The notes beneath the pieces are model-generated. The model was not told the DNA's origin. It saw nothing but the letters and a program-made list of their open reading frames with translations, and did no database searches. From Fragilaria crotonensis (Eukaryota; Bacillariophyta; Fragilariophyceae; Fragilariales; Fragilariaceae), in NCBI GenBank assembly GCA_022925895.1, contig JAKSYS010000233.1, positions 1 to 64,000 on the forward strand: a stretch of DNA of 64,000 nucleotides. Reading direction: 5' to 3'. Position 1 is the first letter of the stretch. Every line of letters begins with the position of its first letter. The position numbers and the translations under genes were made by a program. Below, one piece after another: positions 1-11,839 of the stretch.

Positions 1-202
1 GAAGTGAGTCGACGCGGAGTATTCTCTTTCCTTTCTTTGGTTCGCTTTCATCGTGAACGCGAACGTTTCCTCGATTCATTCTTGCCTGAACATGTAGAAA
101 TAGTCGAGTGCAAATGCGAACACGTCGCTCAATGAGAAGGTCACCGTAAATCAGCTCGTCGCATTAATATGAACTTTAGTCAAAAAACAAGAACAATCAA
201 AA

Positions 203-3200
203 ATGATATCGATTCCATTCTTTGCAATTTGCTTTGGATTCAGCCTCAGAGCTCCAAACGTCGAAGCTGAAGCTATTGCACGCCATGGCAGGCGTGCCGT
301 TGTGAGTAACAACTATGCCTCTATTTCATTTCTTTAGAACAACAAAGAATGTTCTTTCTTTGCTGATCACGAAATCGAGAATCAAGTCGCACTTGTTTGG
401 AATTGTTGGATATTGGATCATCAGTGTCGCTATATGCGTCAGCAAGCATGTGGACTGGTGATGATGTGCCCATCCGAATGTCAATTCTTCATGAAGCGAC
501 GTCTAATCCCGTTGTCCTTCGTTCCATCGTCATAAGGCGTATAACAAGACATTTCCGGACCGTTTGACTGGATTTCGCAATGTGACTGCCGTGGACTTGA
601 ACCAAAACGACTTCTTCGACAGACTCGATGTTGAGATAGGTTTTGAAACTGATTCGCCGGGTTCGTATAGTTGTACAGCTGTCTTGAAATCCAAAACAAC
701 ACAGTCGTTGTTGACGCGACAAGTTCTGGAGAACTAAAAAAGGTGCCAGCCTCCTCACATTCCAATTCACCGGTCAGACAATTGGTTCAAGTGCTCTGGA
801 TGGTCCCTACTTGTTCAGCGATCTCAACGTTTATCGAGACTGGTATTCACGGCATTCTTTTTCAGCTCCGGAATGATCTTTCAAACGACGGCCTACACCG
901 CCAGTCAGTTTGAAGGGTATATCTCAACAACACCAACAACACCAACAACGCCAACAACGCCAACAACGCCAGCAACGCCACCAACAACGCCAACACCAAC
1001 CAATGCGACCAATGCTACCAACGCAACCGATGCAACCAACGCAACCATCGCACCAACGACGACCATTCGGTTCACTGGTCGGCAATTGGACTGGCGTTCA
1101 CTTAAACCGAAATGGTTTGATTGACCGACTTGATGTTGAGCTAGATGTTGAGACGAATACGTCTGGTTCATACTCTTTCTCGGCAGCCTTGAAAAACAAG
1201 GACAACACGGAGGTCGGTTACTATAACAGTTCCGCAGTACTTACAAAGGGCGTTAACAACCTCACTTTCCAGTTCAGCGGTCAGCGAATTGGATCAAGTG
1301 GCATTCAAGGTCCATTCTACCTCCGCGATCTACATGTTTGGGGCGATAGCAGCCTCCCTTCGTTGTTACTTCCTGACCCCGCCTTTGAAATGATTCCACT
1401 CAACGCCAGCCAGTTCGAAGGGTACATTCCATTCGTTCCAGCCATTCGACTAGTAACTGAAGGTGGAAACTCGACTGGAAATTCGACTGGTGTGGACTCG
1501 AACCAAAATCGTTTTTACGACCGACTCGATGTTGAGATCAAAATTGAAACTAATGTGCCGGGTGTATATTCTTGGTTTGCAACCTTGAACGACAAAAACT
1601 CCACGGAGGTTGGCTTCTGTGTGCGTTCGGCAGCATTTACTATTGGCATCAACCTTCTCAAGTGCACATTCAATGGTCGGCCAATCGGAGCAAATGGTGT
1701 GGACGGTCCCTTCTTCGTCAGCAATCTATTTGTTTGGGGAGTCGGCCAAACTCCTTTGGTGCTTGATGGTCCTGTCTTCAAGACGATTGCTCTCAAAGCC
1801 AGTCAGTTTGAAGGCTATACTCCCACAACATCTGTTCCTTCTATCATTCCAGCAATTCAAATCACTGGAAAAACTTCCTCGACCGGTGTGCACTTGAACC
1901 AAGATGGTTTTTACGACCGACTCGATGTCGCGATAGAAATTGAAACGTTCTCCTCGGGTTCATACTCATGGTTGGCAACCTTGAACGACAAAACCTACAC
2001 GGAGATTGGCTTCTTTGTGAATTCTGCAGTTTTCACGGCTGGCATCAACCGCCTCACTTTTGAGTTCCGTGGTCGGCCTATCGGAGCCAATGGTGTTGAC
2101 GGCCCCTTCTTCATCAGCAATCTGTTTGTTTGGGGAGACAATCAGCCTTCCCTGGTGCGTTCTGGACCTGTCATTGAGACAATCGCTCTTAAAGCCAATC
2201 AATTTGGGTATGTCTTACGAGCACACCAGTGACAACTGCCGTGCCACCAAACAGTATCATTCCCGCAAGTCGGCTTACTGGACTTGGAAGTACGACTGGT
2301 GTGGATTTCAACTCAAATAGTTTATTCGACCGACTCGATGTTGAAATCGAAATTCAGACGTACAGCTCGGGAACATATTCTTGGTTGGCAACCTTGATCG
2401 ACAAGAACTCGACAGTGCTTGGCTTTTACGTGAGTACTTTTTACTGCTGGCATCAACCGACTCTCTTTCCAATTCAGCGGTCAGACGATCGGATCAAATG
2501 GTGTAAGCGGTCCGTTTGTCGTCAGCAATTTGATTGTTTGGCTTGATGGCCAACCTTCTTTGGTGGTATCTGGTCGTGCCTACGAGACGATTGCGCTCAG
2601 CGCCAGTAAGTTTGAAGGGTATGTTCCTACCCCACCCGCTGTTTTCACAAAGGCACCTCCGATTCTATGGACAACAACCACCAGTCGCCCTGTGTGCAAA
2701 TGTTGATGTTGTGGCAGACGCTAGCACATGCAGTGTTGCCAGTGCATCAATCAACAATGGATCGACTGATCCTGATCTTGTCAGTGGAGACAATGTCACG
2801 ATTGTTCAGACTCCTCCAGGACCATACACCCTGGGAAAAACTCTGGTTGTGTTGACCGTGACTGATAGCAAGGGTCTGACGGCGAGCTGCAATAGCACTG
2901 TGACAGTTGTGGATGCTACTCCGCCAATTGTTACCTGCAATACGAATCGCAAAAATGACGCTGCGAGCCATCACTATGATGTCAGTTACACAGTCACGGA
3001 TGCATGCGATACATCCCCAACGGTAACATCCACGACTGTTGCCTGTCATGGTCAGTACCAGTTCGTGTCAGTTGGACAAACATTGGGAATTTCCTTTGAT
3101 TGCAACGATACTTTCAGTGGACAGGCTGTAGTCCCTGACAGTATTGTTGTGACAGCCACGGACAAGGCTGGAAAAGTGGGTTCGTGCAGTAAAGTCTTGC

Positions 3201-3466
3201 AGGATTCTACTACTCCAAACACTCCCAATCCAACAACCAAGAAGCCAAGCAGTCCCGCAACAAATCCACCAACATACAATCCAAAGATAATACCAAGGCC
3301 ATCAACGAAACCAATGATGATGATGATGAATATGATGGCCTACAGGAGACCATATGCTGTTCCAAGAGGAAAGCATGGTCTACGCGGCGGAACCTTGATA
3401 TCTTTTCAGAGAGACAGCCTCCAGCCGCAAGGACATGAACACGGAACAACGAGAGGAATGATGTAA
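203..3466 (+). pseudogene. Secreted multi-repeat surface protein with HYR-like domain, frame-interrupted
   Basis: The ATG at 203 opens a hydrophobic signal-like leader (MISIPFFAICFGFSL). A GTGAGT donor at 302 suggests a first intron. From about 590 to 2622 there are five copies of a roughly 125-residue unit with the core DRLDVEIEIET, then GSYSWLATL, then IGANGVDGPFF and NLFVWG. After them comes a HYR-like module (about 2660-2940: GPYTLGKTLVVLTVTDSKG, then DATPPIVTC), a second Cys-containing beta module, a Pro/Thr/Lys linker and a Met-rich tail ending at 3466. The repeat resembles beta-sandwich repeats of archaeal and bacterial exported proteins (family knowledge, not searched). An extracellular or cell-surface role is inferred. 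The frame breaks before 590, within the first unit, near 2205, near 2430 and near 2665, so the locus is either decaying or badly polished. Only 910-2232 and 2534-3466 are long open stretches. Confidence 0.6.
590..2622 (+). repeat. Five tandem copies of a ~125-residue beta-sandwich-like protein repeat
   Basis: Copies run at about 590-905, 1084-1412, 1486-1815, 1881-2208 and 2294-2622. Each begins with TGV, Leu-Asn and a DRLDV core and ends with a SQFEGY-like motif. The first linker (about 920-1060) is a CAACAACGCC-type minisatellite coding for a Thr/Pro- or Gln-rich stretch, depending on frame. The third and fourth copies are the most alike, suggesting recent unequal exchange. Confidence 0.75.
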
Positions 3467-3500
3467 TCAACTCTTGCAAAAGGAAACTGAGATTTTACCC

Positions 3501-3919
3501 AAAGTGCATATTTTATGATGAGAGATGTTGAACCACTCATCGTATTCAATCTTCAACCAGCGTTCGATGCAGGCATCAGGCATTCAATTTTCAATTGCGT
3601 TGTATATATATGAAGTTATACATACCTGCAGTAGGATGAATGATAAGTATCATACAGTACGTAGCACAAAGTACACTATGGCTACTATTGTACGCCGTAT
3701 GTTATATACACCTTGCGCCACCTTGTACTCGTACAGTATCGAGAAGAGGACGACAACTACAATATGCAAACAGTACTGTAGCATTGTAGGTACTGTAAGT
3801 TACATGTGATGTACTGGTAACGATTGTTCTCTCGACACTCGCCACATCTATGATGATGATCGAATAAAACATCACTTCCGCTGCAACCTGCAACACAAGC
3901 AACACGAAGAAAAACCAAC
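3501..3919. other. Intergenic, no gene seen
   Basis: This stretch is A/T-rich with many GTAC, TAC and TGTA words (for example around 3650-3820). It must hold the 3' end of the repeat-protein gene and the promoter of the Pex14-like gene. No RNA gene or clear core promoter is recognisable. Confidence 0.5.
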
Positions 3920-5893
3920 ATGACACTATCAGAAGTGAGCGACGGTAGAATGCCAGTGCCTGATGGTCCTGCTATTAAACAGGAGGCGGTGGCGACGACA
4001 AGATATCCTAGTAGTACGAATGATCCAACATCATCATCATCATCATCACCAGCAGCAGCAGCAGCAGCAGCAGCAGAAACAACAACAACTCCACCAGCAG
4101 CATCAGCGGCGGTGGACGCTGATATTCATAAAGCAATCAAATTTTGGACGCATCCTTCGCTTTCGACAATTCCAGCCATGGAGAAAATTTACTATTTGAA
4201 ATCAAAAGGCTTTTCAGACTACGACATTCATCGGGTTTGGGAGAAACTCATCGACCATGATGATGGTCATGATGACACCATTGAGGATAATGACAATATC
4301 AACAATAGTAGTCCCCAGACTGGAGTGACCGTCACAAAGTCTCCACAACAGCATCGTACTCCTGCGAGGAACAGGAACAGTGATGTGAGATATCGTGGAA
4401 ACGCCGGTGCTGCAGCATATCCCACAAGCACATCAACACAAATACCACCAACAACAATGCAACCTCAAGGCGAGATTGTGGACCATGAGACATCGCAGAC
4501 GGTTGCATTGCTGACTGTTGGGGGTGTTAGGACTGACGGCAGCTGCAGCAGTACGATGGTTGAATGGAGGCGATTTTGCACTGTTTCCTCCTGCAACAGT
4601 AGCAACCAGCCATGCGACGGATGTGGAAAAGACACTCCAGTTGCGCTCTCGTCATTCTGACGGGGATGCTGAGGACAATGACGATGACGATAATGATGCT
4701 GATATACATAGTCATAGTAGCAACAACAGTGACGAGGATGAACTACAAGAGAGGCAATCAGCAGCAGTGTCTGCGAGTAACGACAACTTTCGTGTCCTGA
4801 CACAACAAATTCAGGAGTTGACCGACTTGGTCAAGGCCCAAAATGAATCTCATCAACGTTTACTCAAGACCATAAATATGCAGCAAACCGCGCAAGTAAC
4901 AGACCAAAGCATGGCTTTGCTGAAACGTTCGCAACCCTTATCAGAGGTCAAGGACCTACTATTGCAACTTCCAGCGACAACGAGCTTGTCCAAAAGGCAT
5001 TGGAGATTTTGAACAAACATCTCGAGGCCGAAATGGATCAGAATCAGCCGCAATATCAAAGCACATCGATACCAAGCATTGCCATGCATTCCAATCAACA
5101 AATGACTACGCAATCTCAGCAAGAGACCGTCTCCTACAACTTTGCTGCGACAAGCAATTCAGCGTTTGGCACTTGAGACCGACAATGCTGCAGACCTGCA
5201 AAGTGGATGCCAAGTCCTGTATTTATACGTCATTCACCTGTCGTCACATCCTCATTCCTCGCTATCGAAAGATCTTCGTCAAATGATTCGTTTCAAAAGT
5301 TGAAAGCTCCCAGGTGCTGTGGATTACTCCTTGCCGTCGGCTTTGTGCAATGTGACGGATACTTGATGGAAACCAGAAAATGAGCATGAAGCTCTCAAGA
5401 CGTTGCAAATGGCTTGGCTGCTCTCACCATTCTCAAGAGTACGAGCAGCCTCAACGCTGGATCGAACGATGTGCAGTCATTGTGCAGTGCTGCCCTCTCC
5501 ACACTACCCACATGTCGATCACCAACACCCGATGCTGTCCAAAACGACAATGCTTTGACCATTACGACTCCACTACCAACCGTACACTCAACGCCAACGA
5601 CGTCGACAACAATAATGACGACAGGCGATCATGTCATATCACCTCCCAACACCAAAAAACATCCAGATGTACACTCTTCTCATTCCGCGCCATTTATCTT
5701 TCCCGACACTCCAACTTTGATGGAATCGTCGCGCCAACTTGATGAAGGGCAGGAGGCGACAGACAAACATGATGTCAATGATGCAATGGAACAAGAACAA
5801 GCGTCACGATGGAACAGAATAATAATGCTGCTGCCTTTCAACCGATTCTCAAAACCATTGCATCACAGCAGCAGGAGCAGCGTGACTGATTGA
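3920..5893 (+). CDS. PEX14: Pex14-like peroxin with C-terminal PUB-like domain (frame-interrupted)
   Basis: Pex14 anchors the peroxisomal docking complex that receives cargo-loaded Pex5. Near residue 70 the reading has the Pex14 N-terminal helix bundle (AIKFWTHPSL, then YYLKSKGFSDYDIHRVW). A membrane segment follows at about 4505-4590 (VALLTVGG, then LGLTAAAAVRWLNGGDFALF), then an acidic linker and a coiled coil (TQQIQELTDLVKAQNESHQR). At about 5170-5420 there is a PUB-like domain (LYLYVIHLSSHP, RYRKIF, NDSFQKL, LLLAVGF) and then a Ser/Thr-rich tail. The frame shifts in the G run at 4520-4524 (one more G restores TVGGVLGLTAAAA), near 4950 and at least twice within the PUB part. The Pex14 assignment is firm. 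The PUB part is a good motif match, and whether both are one protein is inferred from order and spacing. Confidence 0.65.
4033..4078 (+). repeat. ATC/AGC trinucleotide microsatellites in the Pex14-like gene
   Basis: A run of TCA units followed by GCA units encodes poly-Ser then poly-Ala upstream of the Pex14 N-terminal domain. It lies in frame within the low-complexity leader, so it should be length-polymorphic. Confidence 0.7.
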
Positions 5894-6240
5894 TGGAAGA
5901 GGAAATACCACGTAAGAACGACGAGGTCGGTGTATGACAAAATGACGAACTGTTGGCAGATGTACGAAATAATGTCGACCCTCAAGTCCCCAAGGCGCCA
6001 GCGTGAGATCGCTTGAAACCAAGGTTGCACCTTCTTCGAAAGTGGCAATTCGTAGAACTGATGATTCGTGCGATGCTCCATCACCTACACACATGTACCG
6101 AATACGCAATGATAGGAATATTGAAGAATTGAAAAGTTGTAACAACGGTGTGATGGAAGATTAACGTCGTCGACAAGACTTGAACAAGAACGCGAAAGTT
6201 AACATTTGTTGGTTCAACTATATTACCCTACTTAACTTTC

Positions 6241-8024
6241 CTAAATAGTGAAGGAGCAACTAAAGAGCATTACCCACAGTGGAGGTGTAAGGTCCCAAGT
6301 AGAAACGACGAGTTCCTTGACCGTTGCCTCATCCTTGCCCAATTGCTCAACGGCGTAATTCTTGGCTGCCTTCTCATCTCTTCTCTTTCATACGAGCAAT
6401 CTTATTGCGCACAATCTTGCGCCAGTACGAGCCATCCTCATTTGGTTGAACGACAGTAATGTGTCCTTCCTCACCATGCACAATAATAGCCTGCTCCTCT
6501 CGTTATAGGTCGATTCACAATCTGCACCTTCCATACCGACGTCATCAAAGTTAATGTAGCACTCACCCTCGACGCCCGAGTCGACAACCGCAATATACTT
6601 GCCAAGAAGCTCATCGGCTGGTAAGACGAGTCCAAGTGGAGCCAGGGTAGAGCTATCATACTCCAAGAGCATACCATTCAGGACTCCCAGCACGCGTCCG
6701 CTGCTGAGTCTCCACCATAGACGAGTGTCCATGGATACAGGAGTTTTGTTAATGATGCACTGCTCCTCATCCTCGGCACCGCAAATGTAGCCCTGATCAC
6801 CAAGCTGTGGTTGGTAGACTTTAAAGTACTGGTCATGTTCAAAGGCTTCATCTTCATGCGCATAGACTCCAACTTCATGTCCCGTATCCTTGTACGTAAT
6901 CGTGGCATCCAAACGGATCTTGCCACCATTTTTATGGTCGACGGTACAAATCTCGAATCCGTTCTTGTTGCCGCGCAAGAGTCTGCTCTGCTGTCGTCCA
7001 TCGCGACTCGCACCCTTGCGCATGACACTGGTCTGCGCAAAGACACACGATCCACGATTCGGGTAGGGTCCCTCCTCGCGTGGGATGGTGGGGAAGGTAA
7101 TGCTATCCTGGTAGTCCTGTCCCAAATGGAAATGTCCCGAGAACCATGCCTTGATGCAACGGTGCTCACGGACGAGTTCAATGAATTTCCGACAATTCTT
7201 CTCATCGGAATGATTGAGCCAGCAGCATCCATTCACAACATGATTCTCCTGCAGGACGCGGAGGCCTGATCCGTTGGGGGTGCGTGAGAAAAGCAAATAC
7301 TTCCACCCGTCATCGGCCGGGTGTTTCGAGGAAATTCTGGAACCATGCCATTTGTTCCTGATCAATAATAACTCGTGCGATGTAGGGTGCATCGCGAAAG
7401 ACGGTCGATCCGAGTCCCACCAGGACAGTCTTGTCGCGACTTCGCGACAAAATTGAGGAGTCGATTTGCCATGGGCCTTCATGAAAACGTCGAGATTCTG
7501 TTTGTCCGTGGCGAATTCATCAATTCCCTCCAAATCGTGATTGCCACCGACAACTTGCGGGACATCGAAACTGTTTAGGAATTCAGCAATTTCGTGACAC
7601 AATGTTGTTCCGGCGAACAATTCAGAAGGCAACAATTCGTTGTGATCGCAGTTTTGGATTCTCCCAAATCTCCCAGCGATACGAGAGCTACATTGCCATG
7701 TGCATTCTTGGCTTGATCGAAATGGGTTTAAACTGGGAACGACCAGTTTCATAATCCTCCATCTTTCGAGGGTCAATGTGCAAATCTCCAAGGATTCCAA
7801 CACAAAAGGCAGATGGATCGTTGGGACCCATTCGTCCATTCCCTCTCAGCACTACTAGACGTGGTGGTCGTCGATGACGACGAAGACATGGATCTTCTGG
7901 TCTTGGCGTATGATGGTCGAGACGCGTGAGGAGCAGGACGAAAGGCAACGACATTGCAGCGATCGCCGCCGCAAAGGACGCTCACGGACAAGATGACGGC
8001 GTTAAGGAATAGCAGCATGGTCAA
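6241..8024 (-). CDS. Plastid-type calcineurin-like metallophosphoesterase (frame-interrupted)
   Basis: The start at 8024 gives a signal peptide (MTMLLFLNAVILSVSVL) followed by VVAFRPAP and a Ser/Thr/Arg-rich stretch, the layout of diatom bipartite plastid presequences with Phe at +1. The phosphoesterase signatures appear in order: GILGDLHIDP, VSLGDLGES, VVGGNHDLEG and WFSGHFHLGQD, which supply the Asp/His/Asn ligands of the two-metal site. The substrate cannot be read. The middle (6480-7660) is one open frame. Frame changes near 7850, 7735, 7660, 6480 and 6380 separate the leader, the first motifs and the C-terminal segment (VHGEEGHITVVQPNEDGSYW). The stop at 6241 is the best guess after the last shift. 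The 5' end faces an empty intergenic region. Confidence 0.6.
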
Positions 8025-8900
8025 GGGTCAAGAAACAGTTCCAAGTTCTTTGGACGCAACCACAGCACAGCACCGCAACGCAGGAGTCTGGAATGAAAGA
8101 AGTGGAAGGTGGGAGTTGATTGATAGAACTGGAAAGGTTGTACGAGTAGTAATTTGTTGTTAAAGAAGTAGAGAACTGTAGAAATGTAGTGCTCGGAGCT
8201 CGGAGTTGATTCAATGTATGCGAGTGGCGAGTGGCACCTGGTACCAAGCGCAAATGAGCAACACAATTTATGACGTTGTTGTCAATGTGATATTTCACGA
8301 AAAATCTTATAACTCGGCAGCTGAAGTTGTGTTCAATCACTATGCATCTACACAAGAAAAAGCTCACACACGTGAAGTCTATACTACCAGTTGCATGCGC
8401 CGACTCAAGTATTACCCTACAATACATTCTACACGTCAGATGAATGAACCAAGCAACAAGCATCCGGGTTCGGAGCCTGCATGCATCGTCGGGAAAGAAA
8501 TCGGAAGCTATCGGATGTCCGATGTCACCTCGGCCGGCGCAGGGCAGTTGCCATGTTGCAATATAGAAAGTCAGGCAGAAAACAACAAGCTATTAGTTAG
8601 TACTCAGGTATTACCTCGGAAATGCGACCGAGGTAGTACTTCTCTTATAGGATTCCACCGATCTTGCGGATTAATTAGAACTGGTACTATGTTGCATAAT
8701 AGGGGTACTTGATGACGTTTTTCGTGCGTTTGCGTGGGGCATATGAACTGCAAACGATAGTACCAGCATTTTGGGTTCTGCAACATCTGTTGCACCTACG
8801 GTATCTTTACGTGCTTCGTATATGGAACGAATGCAACTTTTTTCCCGAGGTACTCTTCTTCGTTTTGCAATACTAGCTCTACTAGTTTGTGGGTACCCTG
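8025..8900. other. Intergenic, no gene seen
   Basis: This contains the promoter side of the metallophosphoesterase gene. No open frame has recognisable protein character. Near 8590-8700 the sequence becomes rich in GTACT/AGTAC words, as in other gene-free stretches of the window. Confidence 0.5.
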
Positions 8901-8945
8901 AGCCCTGAGACCAGATTTCCAGAATGACACAAAACACAAGCCGCA

Positions 8946-9480
8946 ACGAACCATCGACGATGCCATTGGCGGCTTCGCTGCCGGAGTCGCCTTGCGCGGT
9001 CTCGTTACCACACAGATTGCGGATGATGTCAATCTCCCTTCCTTGATCTTGGGAACGCTCTTTGGAGGAGCCTACTACGCGGGAGCAGCTTCTTTCGCAG
9101 CCTTGCGTTCCTCGGCCATTCTTTGTCGCTCCATCTCCTGCTGTCGTCGCCTCTCAGCAGCTTCTTGGGCCTATGCCTCGCGCTCTGCCTCTTTTTACAA
9201 TGACGCTCAGCTGTACCACCTATAGCAGCGGCCTTCTTAATCTTCGCCCGCTTGTTCATGACGACACGCTTCTGCATCAGCAGCCTAAGCCGCACGTTTT
9301 TGTTCTTGCTGAGCGATGACGTGGTTGAGCCAACGCAGCAACTTCCGCCGCTTTCTTTGCCTCAGCTTGTTCGCAACGACGTGCTTCTGCTTCAGCATGG
9401 TACCTGGTACTGCACTACGAGGGTTGGAAGTTGGAAGTTGGAACCCAAAGAACCTGGCGCTCCGTACTCGTTTGCGTACG
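8946..9480 (-). pseudogene. Fragments of an Ala/Glu/Arg coiled-coil gene, possibly joined to a second fragment
   Basis: On the minus strand, a frame ending at the TAG at 9075-9077 reads AQEAAERRRQQEMERQRMAE, a charged coiled coil. Upstream pieces in other frames (AEAEARRCEQAEAKKAAEVA) continue the pattern to about 9400. On the plus strand, 8950-9090 reads as a Gly/Ala-rich membrane-like peptide (DDAIGGFAAGVALRG, then LILGTLFGGAYYAGA). These may be pieces of one or two old genes joined head to head. Neither fragment has a convincing start, and the function is unknown. Confidence 0.35.
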
Positions 9481-9571
9481 GTGCGCGGCACTCTGACGTG
9501 CCTACCAGGTACAGTACTCTAGTAGGATCATGCAAGTAATGAAGTATACACTATACATGTATGAAGGGGCA

Positions 9572-9689
9572 AAAGAACAACACCCGGGATTCCAACGTGG
9601 TCCCCCACCGTAGTACTAACCGGGCCCGACGATGCTTAACTTCGCTGAGCAGACGGGAAGCGGTGCTGTCATCGTGGTATGGTCGTTCC
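9572..9689 (-). rRNA. 5S ribosomal RNA
   Basis: Read on the minus strand, the segment begins GGAACGACCATACCACG, contains the internal control-region-like block CTCAGCGAAGTTAAGC, then GGGCCCGGTTAGTACTACGG, and closes with GGAATCCCGGGTGTTGTTC, which pairs with the 5' end. A T run (9571-9574 complement) follows as a Pol III terminator. The length of about 118 bases fits eukaryotic 5S RNA. It stands alone: no 18S/28S sequence and no second 5S copy is seen in the window. The TFIIIA/Pol III promoter would be internal. Ends are good to about 2 bases. Confidence 0.9.
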
Positions 9690-10360
9690 TAACCCTGGAG
9701 GTCCATCAAAATACATATAATCTATCAAACAAACTTATTTGACGTCGGGTGGCATTTGGCATACTTGTACGGTGTTCTGCGGTCGGCGAGTGATGTTTTC
9801 TTGACATCATTCCAACTCTTTGGGATGGCACGGACACCCTGATGGCGCGACAAAGACTACCCGTAGTTCTGGATTTTCAAATTCTCGTCGACGGTGGCAT
9901 GGAGCATGGAGTGACAATCCTGTAACTCGAAGATGATGGGAAGAAGGTACTAAACTTTTATTTGTTGTGATGGCAGTGTGAGGCGGCTCGTCGCATCTTG
10001 GTTGCTAGTGTAAGCTTATTCTATCACATAGCACTATCGACTATAAACCGGAATCTTGGCAACTCCTCCGCGAAGCTATTTGAGAGGCAACCTGCAACGT
10101 CGTCAGCGGAGTGAGCCATAGTAGTTGAGACTTATTCTAGAGTGAGTGACGATGAGTTGGATGACATGCGTACCAGGTAGCACTTTCTCTTGATAGTACA
10201 AGGGTAGGAACACCAGATAGATTCAACTCGTGCTAAAGTATACGGAGCACCTGGTACACCAGTACACAATTACTCTACGCGCTCTACCTTCCTTTACGGA
10301 CCTTGTCTTCCTCCGACTCAACGCTTTACTAGTATCATGTTGTTGCGTCTTGAGCCTCTC
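9690..10360. other. Intergenic between 5S RNA and oxidoreductase genes
   Basis: No open frame over 60 codons and no RNA gene is recognisable here. It covers the upstream side of the 5S gene (minus strand) and the 3' flank of the Gfo/Idh/MocA gene. Confidence 0.5.
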
Positions 10361-10372
10361 CAGTACTACCCC

Positions 10373-11838
10373 TTAAATTCCATTGACAATGGCGTCGGTG
10401 GCCGACAAACCAGCCTCAACAGCTCGGATTCCATCCTCCAGTGACACGTGAGGCTGCCACTCACCAGTTTCTCGGTATGTTTGCATGGCTTGCAACATGT
10501 AGTACCATTCGACAGATGTCGATGAGTAGTGATATCCTCCATGGGTTGGCAAGTCGCTGTCAATGTCATGAACTTCTTGGACGTTGGAGCAATCGAAGAT
10601 CTTGGGTTCGACGCGAGCTGGTGGTACACTTCTGTCTACCCACTCCTCACGATTCGGGCGTTGGAAGAAGAAAACCTTATTCTCTGGCAAATAAGCTTCG
10701 AGACGACCCTGAGAATAGAGGGAACATCAATTAGTGTTGTGCATTCAACTCATACGCTCGCACTGACCCGTCACTTGATTGGTTCTTACCTTGGTCCCCG
10801 TGACAATAATCTCTTCTTGATGACGACTTCCTTCTGCATACATACAAAGTTCCAAGCATCCAATAGTGTGATGTTGCTGCTTGACATTTGCAGTCGGCGA
10901 GTCCAAAAACGGCAGAACGACGTAGGCAGAATCAATAATGGGATGCTCACGTACATTGTCTTCATCTTGATAGTTCAAACCTCGTTGGACGATGGATCGT
11001 AGTTTGGTAGTATCAATCTCGAGTCCAGTCAACAGTCGGAAGAGATCCCAAAAATGACAACACTTTTCCACCAAAGTGTCACCTGTCTTGTCCGTGTCGC
11101 GATTCCAATCACCAATCTTGGTCAAAAAGGGGTATCGATTTTCGCGAATGGTAATCATCTTAATGTCACCAATGTCTGGCAACAATTGTCTCAATTTGGC
11201 AATGGCTGGAATGTAACGATATTCCATGGCGACCCATATGCGTGCGGCCTGTGTCTCGTTGAGACTTTGGAGGAGTTCCAACTGAGCCTGTGACACGGCA
11301 ACTGGCTTTTCGACAAGAATGTTGATATCGTGACGAGCCCATTTGAGAAGAGATGGAGTGTGAAGGTAGTTTGGAGATGCAATTACCAATAGATCAATCT
11401 GATGGACGTATTCCATGAGTTCGTCTTCGTCAAGGAACAATTGTGGCGAATCTCCACCGTTTTCGTTGATGGATGGCTCATCGCTACGAACGACTTCAAG
11501 TTCGTTGTCTTGGTCTTGCTTGTTAAAGGCCCGAATAACCTTGCAGGCCGTGGTGAGGGATTGTTCATGAGGATCACACAAAAGTCGATCCGAAGATTCG
11601 GATAACCTGCAATGTAAGAAATGTGTTCTTGACCCATCATTCCACATCCCAAAATCGCAACTCGAATCTTGTTATTGTCAACATGATGCAAGAGCGAGGG
11701 AGGGAAGTCTTGATCAAGTGAAAGGGCTTGATTAGGTGGCATTCTTGACTTGGAGAGACTTGGTGGTAGAGTACGTCTGAATGGAAGCGGTAACGTTCGT
11801 TTCCTTTTTGTGTTTCCGAAGAAAAAATCTGTGATCAA
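10373..11838 (-). CDS. Gfo/Idh/MocA family NAD(P)-dependent oxidoreductase
   Basis: The N-terminus has a Rossmann fold (RVAILGCGMMGQEHISYIAG, then LCDPHEQS). It is followed by LLVIASPNYLHTPSLLKWA and the family signature ILVEKPVAVSQ, in which Lys of EKP is the conserved catalytic/cofactor residue. The C-terminal substrate domain includes GDTLVEKCCHFWDLFRLLTG. An intron at 10709-10789 (81 bases; donor GTAAGA, acceptor TTCTCAG) joins the last exon, which ends VEAGLSATDAIVNGI. One frame change lies near 11600 between the first beta strands. The start may be 11838 or, more likely, the Met of MPPNQALS at 11742. The family acts on sugars, inositols or related polyols; the substrate is not determinable. 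The gene is convergent with the 5S side and divergent from the dioxygenase fusion downstream. Confidence 0.8.
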
Positions 11839-11839
11839 G

